Below the pieces are notes generated by a model. The model was not told the origin of the DNA. It saw only the letters and a program-made list of their open reading frames with translations, and did not search any database. 13,785 nt of DNA from Elusimicrobiota bacterium. GTDB taxonomy: Bacteria > Elusimicrobiota > Elusimicrobia > UBA1565 > UBA9628. This document shows, in pieces, positions 6,377-13,763 of the stretch (within the stretch, counting starts at the first letter, position 1; each line of letters starts with the position of its first letter). Made by a program: the position numbers and the translations under genes. The stretch lies in contig JAGWJU010000016.1 in assembly GCA_028865585.1 (NCBI GenBank), forward strand, positions 1-13,785. The letters run 5' to 3'.

Positions 6377-9300
6377 AAAAACTCTTCGCCGCCGCGCTTG
6401 CACTCTTGCTGGCCGCCGCGCCCGCTCTGGCTGCCGCTCCAGGCGGCGGCTCGCCCGCCGTCAAGGCGGCGCCGGACGCCGTTTATTTTTCGCCCAACGG
6501 CGACGGAATTCTCGATACCGCAATTTTTCATTTGGCCGTCTCGGCCCCGCAGAACGTCTCTCAATGGAGCTTCACCATTACCGACGCCCTGGGCCAGGAG
6601 ATCAAAAGCTTCTCGGGGCAGGGCGCGCCGCCGGCGGTCCTGGAATGGGCGGGCAAGGACGAGAACAACGAGGTCATCGCCGACGGCATCTATTTCTACA
6701 CCTTGAGCGTCACGACGCTGGCCGGGGAGAAGGTCGTGATGCCGGCCAAGCAGGTCATCTGCAGCCGGCAGCCGCCCTTCGCCCAGATCCGCGTTGAGCC
6801 CGCTATTTTTTCTCCGGAAGAGGGCAGCTCCAAGCCCATCGCGCATTTCAGCCTCCAGGCCAGCGATCCCTACGGCATGAACAGCTGGCTGCTGCGCATC
6901 ACGGGAGGCTCCGCCATCAAATCCTTTTTCGGCAAGGGCATGCCGCCGTCCGAAATAGACTGGCATGGCCTCACCGATACGGGAGATCCGGCGCCCAACG
7001 GCCAATACGCCTTCACCCTGGCCGTGCGGGACATGGCGGGCAACACCACCGTCACCTCCCCGCAAACGGTGACGATAGACCGGACCGAGCCGACCATGCA
7101 AATCACGGCCACACCATCGATTTTCTCTCCGGGCGGCAACGGAACGAGCGCTTCCGTTAATTTCGTCATCCAGCCTCCGCCCGGTCACAAGGTCATTGAA
7201 AACTGGAAGCTCGCCATCAAGAACAAGGACGGCAAGACCGTCCGGACTTTCTCGGGCGCCGGCGAGCCGCCGCCGCAAGTTCCTTGGGACGGCAGCGGCG
7301 CGGACGGGAAAATTCTTCCCGACGGCGCCTATACCTACGCGCTCCTGAGCGCGGACCAGGCCGGCAACAGCGCGCTGACCATCCCCAAAACCGTCATTAT
7401 CGACACCAAGCCCCCCCAGATTTCGGTCTCATTAAAGCCCTGGCTGATTTCCCCCAACGGCGACGGCTTCAACGACAGCGGCGTCTTCACCGTCGCGGCA
7501 AAAGACGAGAACGGCGTGGCCAGCTACGCCCTCGAGATTCGAGACGACGCCGGGAACTTGAAGCGCGCCTTCCGCGGCGCGGGATCTCCTCCGCGCCAAA
7601 TCGAGTGGGCCGGACAAGACGACTCGGGCAATCAGCTCCCGGACGCCAAGTACGCCTACACGCTGGCCGCCGTCGACCAAGCCGGAAACAAGTCCGTCAC
7701 CGCCCCGCAGACCGCCCAAATCGACACGACGCCCCCGGTCGTGCAAATCGCCGTTTCCCCGACTCTTATTTCTCCCAGCGGAGATCAGAAAAAGGCCATG
7801 TTCCAAATCGGCGAACAGGACGCCTCCGCCGTAGATTCCTGGACGCTGACCATTAGCGACTCAAAAGGCAAGGCCGTGCGAAAGTTTTCCGGCCAAGGCC
7901 CATTGAACGGCGAATTGGATTGGGACGGGACATCGGATTCCGGCGCGCTTGTCCCCGACGGCGACTATTCCTGCGTCTTCTGGACCCAGGACGTGGCTCA
8001 TAACGCCATTACGCTCTCCCCTAAAACGGTCACCGTGGGCGCCGGACTTCCCCAGCTTTCCGCACAATCAAGCCTGCCGGACTTCTCGCCCAACGCGGAC
8101 GGCGTCATGGACGCCGTGTCCTTCGCGCTCGGCGCCCACTCCTTCAACAAAATCGCAAGCTGGACTCTCGACATCGTCGATGCCAGCAGCATCCGCGTCC
8201 GCGAGTTTACGGGCCACGGCCGGCCTCCGGAGAGCCTGACTTGGAGCGGCGAACGGGACGACAAGAGCCCGGCCTCGGACGGCATTTACCGCTATATCTT
8301 CAGCGTCGTGGACTTGGCGGGCAATCGAAATTCCACCGCTCCGAAGGAACTTCAAATCGACACGACGCCGCCCGAGATCAACGCCAAGGTCTCGCCGACC
8401 TTGTTCGCTCCTAAAGGCACGGTCAATAAGGCTGTTTTTACCCTTTCCTACCGCGACGCAAGCCCGGCGGGAGCATGGGCGCTCAGCATCAAGAACGACA
8501 AGGGCCGCGTGGTCCGCTCGTTCTCCGGCAACGGCAGCATCCCTCCGCAGCTCACCTGGCACGGCAAAGATTCCAGCGGCAAAATCGTGCCCGACGCCTC
8601 CTACACTTATAATCTGAGCGTCGCGGACTCGGTCGGCAACAAATCCGTCCTGCCCGATCAAATCGTGCGCGTCGTGGACGCTCCTCCGCAACTCACCTTG
8701 TCCGTCCAGCCTGCGATTTTCGCTCCCGGCGCCGACACGTCCAACGATCGGGCTTTCTTGAGCGACACCGCCCGTTCGGCGGCCAATATCGCCTCTTGGA
8801 AGCTTTCCATCTCAAACGCTCAAAAGGACGAAGTCTGGGAAACTTCCGGAAAGGGCCACCCTCCCGAGCAGATCATCTGGGACGGACTTAACGACAAGCA
8901 CGCGCCTTTTCCGGATGGGGAGTATTACGCGACCCTGGCCGCGACGGATGAAGTCGGCAATGAAGGGCAGAGCCCCGAAGCCTCCGTCACCATCAACAGC
9001 GCCAAACCGCAGCTGGTGGTCTCCGCAGAAGAAGAAACGGTCCCCAGCCTTATGCCTGAAATCCAGACTGAGGAGACCTCCCGGGGCATCGTCATCCCGC
9101 TGGCTGCGGAAGTCCTCTTCGAAACCGGCAAGGCCCAAATTAAGCCCGAGGCCTACGCGACCTTGGACGAGGCCGCCGCGGTGCTCAGGAAATACGCCGG
9201 GCGCCGCATCCTTATCGAGGGCTACACCGACAACGTGCCCATCCACAACCAGCAGTTTTCCTCAAACCTCAACCTATCGCGCGCCAGGGCAAAAGCAGTA

Positions 9301-9492
9301 CTCGACTATTTCGTGGACAAGTCTCACCTGGACGGCTCCCGCATGTCCGCGGCGGGTTACGGAGACGCGCGCCCCGTGGCCTCCAATGGCACGGCGATGG
9401 GGCGCCAGCAGAACCGGCGGGTCGAGATCATCATCCCCAAAGAAAAGACGGCGGACGCTTCGGCGTCGGGAGCGGCTGACAATGCTCACTAA
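6373..9492 (+). CDS. Exported protein with eight FlgD-like Ig repeats and a C-terminal MotB-type OmpA domain
   Basis: The 1039-residue product starts with a clear signal peptide (MKKLFAAALALLLAAAPALA). Residues 31-879 are eight tandem beta-rich units of 104-108 residues. Each has a SP(N/G/S) start, a W-x-(L/F)-x-I strand, a FSGxGxPP-like turn, W(D/A/H)G, PDGxY and a closing IDTTPP-type linker, as in FlgD Ig-like domains. After a linker (880-904), residues 905-1025 form an OmpA C-terminal domain with GYTDNVPI (950-957), SNLNLSRARA (964-973) and GRQQNRRVEI near the end. D953 and R972 correspond to the pair that binds diaminopimelate in OmpA-family domains, so binding to the cell wall is likely. 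The NVPI-SN-LS spacing is that of MotB-type domains. The ATG overlaps the upstream stop by 4 bp; the 3' end overlaps the next gene by 11 bp. Probable role: a long periplasmic stalk or spacer anchored to peptidoglycan. Its partner is unknown. Confidence 0.9.
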   Translation: MKKLFAAALALLLAAAPALAAAPGGGSPAVKAAPDAVYFSPNGDGILDTAIFHLAVSAPQNVSQWSFTITDALGQEIKSFSGQGAPPAVLEWAGKDENNEVIADGIYFYTLSVTTLAGEKVVMPAKQVICSRQPPFAQIRVEPAIFSPEEGSSKPIAHFSLQASDPYGMNSWLLRITGGSAIKSFFGKGMPPSEIDWHGLTDTGDPAPNGQYAFTLAVRDMAGNTTVTSPQTVTIDRTEPTMQITATPSIFSPGGNGTSASVNFVIQPPPGHKVIENWKLAIKNKDGKTVRTFSGAGEPPPQVPWDGSGADGKILPDGAYTYALLSADQAGNSALTIPKTVIIDTKPPQISVSLKPWLISPNGDGFNDSGVFTVAAKDENGVASYALEIRDDAGNLKRAFRGAGSPPRQIEWAGQDDSGNQLPDAKYAYTLAAVDQAGNKSVTAPQTAQIDTTPPVVQIAVSPTLISPSGDQKKAMFQIGEQDASAVDSWTLTISDSKGKAVRKFSGQGPLNGELDWDGTSDSGALVPDGDYSCVFWTQDVAHNAITLSPKTVTVGAGLPQLSAQSSLPDFSPNADGVMDAVSFALGAHSFNKIASWTLDIVDASSIRVREFTGHGRPPESLTWSGERDDKSPASDGIYRYIFSVVDLAGNRNSTAPKELQIDTTPPEINAKVSPTLFAPKGTVNKAVFTLSYRDASPAGAWALSIKNDKGRVVRSFSGNGSIPPQLTWHGKDSSGKIVPDASYTYNLSVADSVGNKSVLPDQIVRVVDAPPQLTLSVQPAIFAPGADTSNDRAFLSDTARSAANIASWKLSISNAQKDEVWETSGKGHPPEQIIWDGLNDKHAPFPDGEYYATLAATDEVGNEGQSPEASVTINSAKPQLVVSAEEETVPSLMPEIQTEETSRGIVIPLAAEVLFETGKAQIKPEAYATLDEAAAVLRKYAGRRILIEGYTDNVPIHNQQFSSNLNLSRARAKAVLDYFVDKSHLDGSRMSAAGYGDARPVASNGTAMGRQQNRRVEIIIPKEKTADASASGAADNAH
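6463..9009 (+). repeat. Eight tandem protein-level repeats (FlgD-like Ig units)
   Basis: Unit starts fall at about residues 31, 137, 241, 349, 456, 561, 668 and 773, and the last unit ends at 879, so the period is 104-108 residues. At DNA level the units have diverged strongly. One exception is a perfect 17-bp direct repeat, CAAATCGACACGACGCC, at 7717-7733 and 8353-8369, in the linkers after units 4 and 6. The loop SPNGDGxxD, a likely calcium site, is kept in units 1 and 4 and nearly so in unit 6 (SPNADGVMD); in the other five it is degraded. Confidence 0.85.
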
Positions 9493-10438
9493 GCGGAGGA
9501 CGGGGCAGTGGAGCGCGCTGGCGGCCGCCTGCTTGCTGGCTTGGACCGCAGGACCGGCCGACGCTCAGGACGCCGGATCCGGCACGGGAGTCAGCGCGTC
9601 CAGCGGAGTTCTTCAAAACGTGGTCGTTAAAGGAAACGAGCAGCAAAAACCCAGTTTGGCAAAGCCTCCTTTAAAGCTCAAAGCCGATCCGTATGCGGCC
9701 ATCCGAAAATCCCTTAAACCGGACGACTCGCTTCTTCTAACAGACTCGCCGCAAATCCAGGGCTGGAGCCAAGCGCGACCTGGCCTGCTTCATAGCAGCG
9801 GCCTCATCGCACCGTGGAACGACGCCCTCAAGCAGTTGCCCGCCATCGTGATTCCAGCGCGAGCGGATCTGGCCGCGACCATTTCACAATCCGGCGCGGA
9901 TCGCAAGGGACGAGGCTGGTCTTGGAGCCTCGATATCGTCGATGAGCAAGGAAAAGCCATTCGAAGCTTCGGCGATAGCGGCCTGCCCCCGGACGACCTC
10001 GTCTGGAAAGGGCAAAGCTCCGACGGATCCTGGATCAAAGCGGGCCATTCATACTCTCTCCTCTACCACTGGAGCAACGGGACGAAAATTCTCACGGCGG
10101 TTGGAAGGACGCTCGAATTTCCCGGGATCGTTCACCCTAATGCGAGCGGCTATTCCGTGAGCCTGGACTTCTCGCAGCTCTTTGAAAATCAAGGGCAAAG
10201 CGACTCCCTGGCCGATTCGGGCAAGACTCTCTTGCGCGCCGCCGCCGATTGGTTTAGGCGCGCCGCCTACGGAAAAGGCATCGCCGTTTCCGTTTCCGGC
10301 GCGGATGACGCGCAGGCCCAAACGCTCCAAGCCGAACTCGCCGCAGATCTTTCACTTTCACCGAACGCCATCACGCTCCAGTCCGCACCTTCCTCCGGCG
10401 GCGGCCAGAGCGCCGTCATCCGCCTCGGCGGAAGCTGA
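9482..10438 (+). CDS. Exported protein with one Ig-like unit and an OmpA-like C-terminal remnant
   Basis: The 318-residue product starts at ATG 9482, supported by GGGAG nine bases upstream and by an immediate signal peptide (MLTKRRTGQWSALAAACLLAWTAGPADA, likely cut before QDAG). The reading frame stays open far upstream inside the previous gene, but that extension is only its shadow. Residues 30-120 are low in obvious structure but include PPLKLKADPYAAIRKSLKP (62-80). Residues 121-212 resemble an Ig unit of the upstream protein (WSWSLDIVDEQGKAIRSFG, then GLPPDDLVWKG). Residues 222-300 follow the beta-alpha-beta order of an OmpA domain (SVSLDFSQLF, a helix at 247-262, GIAVSVSGADDAQ) but lack the TD...N..LS..RA motif. 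Peptidoglycan binding is therefore doubtful. It overlaps the upstream gene by 11 bp and is probably co-translated. No family is recognised by name. Confidence 0.85.
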   Translation: MLTKRRTGQWSALAAACLLAWTAGPADAQDAGSGTGVSASSGVLQNVVVKGNEQQKPSLAKPPLKLKADPYAAIRKSLKPDDSLLLTDSPQIQGWSQARPGLLHSSGLIAPWNDALKQLPAIVIPARADLAATISQSGADRKGRGWSWSLDIVDEQGKAIRSFGDSGLPPDDLVWKGQSSDGSWIKAGHSYSLLYHWSNGTKILTAVGRTLEFPGIVHPNASGYSVSLDFSQLFENQGQSDSLADSGKTLLRAAADWFRRAAYGKGIAVSVSGADDAQAQTLQAELAADLSLSPNAITLQSAPSSGGGQSAVIRLGGS

Positions 10439-10460
10439 GCGACGAGAAAAGCCTCGAACC

Positions 10461-10489
10461 GTGAAATTCCCTCGCGAGTTCGCTATAAT
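10461..10489 (+). promoter_or_regulatory. Putative promoter of tRNA-Ser
   Basis: A perfect TATAAT lies at 10484-10489, ten bases before the mature tRNA 5' end, and GTGAAA (10461-10466) is a weak -35 at 17 bp spacing (4 of 6 to TTGACA). The core GCTATAATC is identical to that of the pnt promoter at 348-356. An 8-bp palindrome, CTCGCGAG (10471-10478), sits in the spacer; whether it matters is unknown. Confidence 0.6.
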
Positions 10490-10498
10490 CCAAGGACT

Positions 10499-10585
10499 GG
10501 AAAGGTGCGTGAGCGGTTGAAACGGCACGCCTGGAAAGCGTGTAGGGTGTAACAGCCCTCGGGGGTTCGAATCCCCCCCTTTCCG
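10499..10585 (+). tRNA. tRNA-Ser (anticodon GGA)
   Basis: A complete cloverleaf folds by eye. The acceptor stem GGAAAGG (10499-10505) pairs fully with CCTTTCC (10578-10584), followed by discriminator G at 10585. The D stem is CGT/ACG with GG in the loop. The anticodon stem CACGC/GCGTG (10526-10530 and 10538-10542) closes the loop CTGGAAA, with anticodon GGA at 10533-10535 (reads UCC and UCU). A long class II variable arm pairs AGGG (10544-10547) with CCCT (10556-10559). The T arm is GGGGG-TTCGAAT-CCCCC. The long variable arm, the GGA anticodon and G at position 73 all identify serine. The CCA end is not encoded and must be added after transcription. No terminator hairpin follows before the next gene. 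Confidence 0.97.
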
Positions 10586-10596
10586 GGTTTTCCACC

Positions 10597-12033
10597 TTGG
10601 ACCTCTCCGAAAGACTCCGCGCCATTCCCGCATGGCCTTTTCTTTCCGCGGCAAGCCTCGCCATTCTAGCCAGCGCTCCTGCCCAGTATCTCGGCCGCCA
10701 GCAGGACGACCTCATCTACTTTATCGCGGCGCGCGCCTTAACCTTGGGCCACTACTATCTCTTGACCAGCCCCCTCCGCATCCCTCTGACCATGGCTAAT
10801 CCGGGCCTTCCCGCGATTCTGGCCCCTTTGATCCTGCTTTTTGGAGCGAACCCGGGGGTCTGCCAATGCTTTTGCGCCTTGCTTCTGGCGACCACACCTT
10901 GGGTTCTATGGCTGTGGCTGCGCCGCCGGCATGGCCATTGGATCGCGCTGTTTATTTCCTTGCTTTTTGGCCTAAGCCCCATTGTCCTATCCCAGGCCGG
11001 AACCCTAATGAGCGAAGCGCCGTTTTTTTTATTCACTCTTCTCCTGCTGCTCTCTTTGGAAAATAAAGAGTCGGGAGCGCGATCGGGATTTCTCCTGTTC
11101 GCCGTCACCCAAATCCGCTCTTCCGGCTTGGCCTTTTTGCCGGGAGCGGCGAGCCGCTCTTGGCAGGAGGGAAATTGGAGGAAGTCGCTTTGGATCACCG
11201 TGCCGGCCCTTGCCGGCTTCGTCCTTTGGTCCCTATGGTCCTGGCACGCGGCAGGAGCGCTGCAAAAGACGCAAGAACTGGCCCTTTCCTACGCAGGGCG
11301 CTTCTGGAGCCTTTTGCCGTCGGTGGTTTGGGGCAACGCACGCTATTACTTAAGCGCCTGGGGATCCTCCTACATGCCTCAAGGCTGGGCTCCGGCGGGA
11401 GGGCCGGCTTTGGGCTGCGTGCTGGCCGTTCTTGCCCTGCGGGGAGCCGTCGTCATTCTTCACCGGCGCCCGACCGATCCGGCCGTCTGGATGCTGGCGG
11501 GATTTATGGCTTTGCATCTGATATGGCCATGGCATTACGACCGCTACCTGCTCGTGCCCCTGCCTTTTTTGCTGGATTGCGCGGCCTCGGCGCTTAAAAG
11601 ACGCTGGATCGCGCCCGTCCTGCTTGCGCTTCTGGCAGGTCAAACCGCTTTTCAGTCGCCGCGATGGATGGAAGGAACCTCCTGGTCTAAAGTCGAGATG
11701 GCCCAAACCTACTCATGGCTTCGCGCGCACAGCCATCGCCAAGACGTTCTCTCCAGCGCCTTTTATGTCCGCGACGGATATTACGCCCGCCGGCCGAGCT
11801 TGCCTCTTCCAGGGCCGGCCTCCCCGCAGGAACTGGCCAACGACATGAAAAAATATCGCATCCGGTTTATCCTCTGGCAGAGCGGACTCGATCTGGGCTT
11901 GAGCCTCGGCAAATCGGCCGCCGTCCGAGGCATGCTGGAGGGCCTATCTCGAGATCTGAACGACAAGCGCCTCTTCCGCGCGATCTATAAAAACCCCGCG
12001 GAGCACAGCCGCATTTACGTCTTAAAGGCATGA
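10597..12033 (+). CDS. Polytopic membrane glycosyltransferase-like protein (GT-C fold, PMT/ArnT-like)
   Basis: The 478-residue protein has about ten hydrophobic segments and the layout of lipid-phosphate-sugar-dependent GT-C transferases. A first helix (13-30) is followed by a loop with an acidic pair (QQDDLIYF, D37 and D38) where this superfamily places catalytic acid residues; LMSEAPFFLF (137-146) and HYDRYLLVPLPFLL (313-326) resemble further conserved spots. The C-terminal 120 residues form a soluble tail. The substrate cannot be deduced. The start is TTG at 10597, only 11 nt after the tRNA. It is the only ATG, GTG or TTG codon between an in-frame stop at 10543 and the first helix; the next Met is residue 66 and would cut off the acidic pair. 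No Shine-Dalgarno is seen. The TGA overlaps the next ATG. Confidence 0.78.
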   Translation: MDLSERLRAIPAWPFLSAASLAILASAPAQYLGRQQDDLIYFIAARALTLGHYYLLTSPLRIPLTMANPGLPAILAPLILLFGANPGVCQCFCALLLATTPWVLWLWLRRRHGHWIALFISLLFGLSPIVLSQAGTLMSEAPFFLFTLLLLLSLENKESGARSGFLLFAVTQIRSSGLAFLPGAASRSWQEGNWRKSLWITVPALAGFVLWSLWSWHAAGALQKTQELALSYAGRFWSLLPSVVWGNARYYLSAWGSSYMPQGWAPAGGPALGCVLAVLALRGAVVILHRRPTDPAVWMLAGFMALHLIWPWHYDRYLLVPLPFLLDCAASALKRRWIAPVLLALLAGQTAFQSPRWMEGTSWSKVEMAQTYSWLRAHSHRQDVLSSAFYVRDGYYARRPSLPLPGPASPQELANDMKKYRIRFILWQSGLDLGLSLGKSAAVRGMLEGLSRDLNDKRLFRAIYKNPAEHSRIYVLKA

Positions 12034-13763
12034 GCGCGCTTATTGAAAGATCCCGCTTGCGGGCCCTGGCCATCCTGTCCCTGGCCGTCTTCGCGGCCTA
12101 CGGCTCCTCGCTAAGAAGCAAGGCCTTCATCTACGACGATCAGGACCTCATCGCGGATAATCCTTTCCTGCACGAGGGCGCGGCGGGAATCCTTCCGGCC
12201 TTGTCCCAAGGCTACTGGGAATCAGTTTACGGCCAAGACGCCAAAGTCCAAGAATACCGCCCGGTGCTGATGTTGAGCTTCCTGGCGCAGACTTTCCTCA
12301 CTGGATTTTCCGTCCCTGCCATGCGCCTGGGAAACATTCTTCTTCATCTTCTCGTCTGCTGGCTTCTTTGGGAAATTTTACGTCGAAAAATAAGCCCGGA
12401 AGCGGCTTTGGCCGGAGCTCTAATCTACGCCGTCATGCCCGTTCATTCCGAGGCGGTCGAGCTTTTAACCGGGCGCTCCGAAGTCCTTTCCGCCGCTTTT
12501 CTTCTTTCCGCGTGGCTCTGTCTCGAAAAAGAGACGGCCGGCGGCTTGGCGATGGGAACCGCTCTCTACGGATTGGCCGTTCTGACCAAGGAATCCTCCG
12601 TTTTGTTTCCAATTTTCATGGCCCTAAACGATTGGGTTTTTCTCCGTCGCAAACCGTGGCAAGAGAGATCGCGCGCGAGTCAGCTGGCGCTGTGGGCGGC
12701 GACCGCCGCGGCGCTGGCGCCGCGATTTCTGGCTCTTTCCGCACCTTTCCATGGAGGAATCCCCTACTTCCATGGCCGGTTGGTCGCCGGTCTGACCATG
12801 GCCAAATTCGGGCTGGAGCATTATCTTTGGCCCAGCGTAACCGGAACGGGCCTGTGCACTGATTATTCCCGACCTCTGATCGCCGATTCGAACCCCGCTT
12901 CTTCCGCAGCTTGGCTGATTCTTCTGGCCGTCGCCTCCGCCTATGCCCTAGCGGCCTGGGAAATCGCACGGCGAAGAAGCCGGTGGGCATTCTGGCTCCT
13001 GGCGCCATGCCTTTTTCTCTTGCCGACATCCCATCTCATCATTCCGCTGGATACTTTGGGAGCCGAGCGATTCCTTTATCTTCCGACCCTGAGCTTGGCT
13101 GCGGGCTGGGGGTTCTTATACTGGAAAGCGAGGCAAGCTGCGCCCAGGCTCGCCTTCGCCGCCTTAATCTGCATTTGCGTCGTTTACGCGCTTTTACTTT
13201 CTCAACGCAATCGCATCTGGGCCTCACCGCTCAATTTTGATCGGGCCGCCATCTCCTGCAATCCAGCCTCGGCCCCCGCCTGGGATGGGCTGGGCAGTGA
13301 TTTAATCTCGGAGGGAAGAGCCTCCCAAGGAGCGGCGGCCTTAAACCGCGCCGCGTCTCTTAATCCCAATCTGGCCGATCCCTACTACAATATGGCCAGG
13401 CTGGAATTCTCACGCGGAGAAACGGTAAAAGCCGCGGGCCTGCTTCAAGAGGCCTTGCGCCGCGACCCGCAGTCGCCCGACGCCTGGATTCTCCTGGGGT
13501 TGTGCGGCGAACGCGGGCATAAGGACGCCGCCGCCTTGTCGGATTTTAAGACGGCGACCCGCATTGATCCCGGAAGCCCCTTGGCGCAATTCAACGCCGG
13601 ACGCCTCTGCCTGGTCTTGTCCGACTTTGACTGTACTCGACGGCACTGGGGGAATTATTTGCGGCTGGCCCCGCAGGAGCCGCAAGCGGCCGCAGTGCGC
13701 GCCTGGCTTTCCCGGCTTAACGAAGGAAAGGGAATCCCCAGGGCAGCAGATAAAAGAAATTAA
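12030..13763 (+). CDS. TMTC-like protein O-mannosyltransferase family protein with C-terminal TPRs
   Basis: The 577-residue protein combines a GT-C membrane domain with TPRs, the plan of TMTC-type O-mannosyltransferases and their many bacterial relatives. Key spots are FIYDDQDLIADNP (33-45, acidic pair D36/D37 in the first outer loop), EYRPVLMLSF (75-84), NILLHLLVCWLL (102-113), MPVHSEAVELLTGRSE (136-151), LTKESS (185-190) and AERFLYLPTLSLAAG (345-359). Around 9-11 membrane segments cover residues 12-390. Four TPRs of exactly 34 residues follow without gaps (415-448, 449-482, 483-516, 517-550), then a basic tail. The TPRs probably dock substrate proteins outside the cytoplasm. The ATG overlaps the upstream stop as ATGA, so the two glycosyltransferase genes form one operon. 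The sugar donor and acceptor are unknown; mannose transfer is by analogy with the animal TMTC proteins. Confidence 0.86.
   Translation: MSALIERSRLRALAILSLAVFAAYGSSLRSKAFIYDDQDLIADNPFLHEGAAGILPALSQGYWESVYGQDAKVQEYRPVLMLSFLAQTFLTGFSVPAMRLGNILLHLLVCWLLWEILRRKISPEAALAGALIYAVMPVHSEAVELLTGRSEVLSAAFLLSAWLCLEKETAGGLAMGTALYGLAVLTKESSVLFPIFMALNDWVFLRRKPWQERSRASQLALWAATAAALAPRFLALSAPFHGGIPYFHGRLVAGLTMAKFGLEHYLWPSVTGTGLCTDYSRPLIADSNPASSAAWLILLAVASAYALAAWEIARRRSRWAFWLLAPCLFLLPTSHLIIPLDTLGAERFLYLPTLSLAAGWGFLYWKARQAAPRLAFAALICICVVYALLLSQRNRIWASPLNFDRAAISCNPASAPAWDGLGSDLISEGRASQGAAALNRAASLNPNLADPYYNMARLEFSRGETVKAAGLLQEALRRDPQSPDAWILLGLCGERGHKDAAALSDFKTATRIDPGSPLAQFNAGRLCLVLSDFDCTRRHWGNYLRLAPQEPQAAAVRAWLSRLNEGKGIPRAADKRN

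Noticed and set aside
6256..7278. Long minus-strand open frame (340 codons) across the end of the TPR gene and the start of the Ig gene.
   Set aside because: It is antisense to two well-supported genes, is rich in Arg and Gly, has no family motifs, and owes its openness to high GC.
7717..8369. 17-bp perfect direct repeat (7717-7733 and 8353-8369) as an attachment site or recombination scar.
   Set aside because: Both copies encode the conserved QIDTTPP linker in the same frame within the Ig array, which explains the identity.
8915..9481. Possible 189-residue N-terminal extension of the 318-residue exported protein.
   Set aside because: It lies wholly inside the OmpA-coding part of the previous gene, reads as Ser/Pro/Arg-rich noise, and would bury the signal peptide that begins at 9482.
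10444..10457. CGAG-AAAAGC-CTCG hairpin after the 318-residue protein gene as a terminator.
   Set aside because: The stem is only four pairs and is not followed by a run of T.
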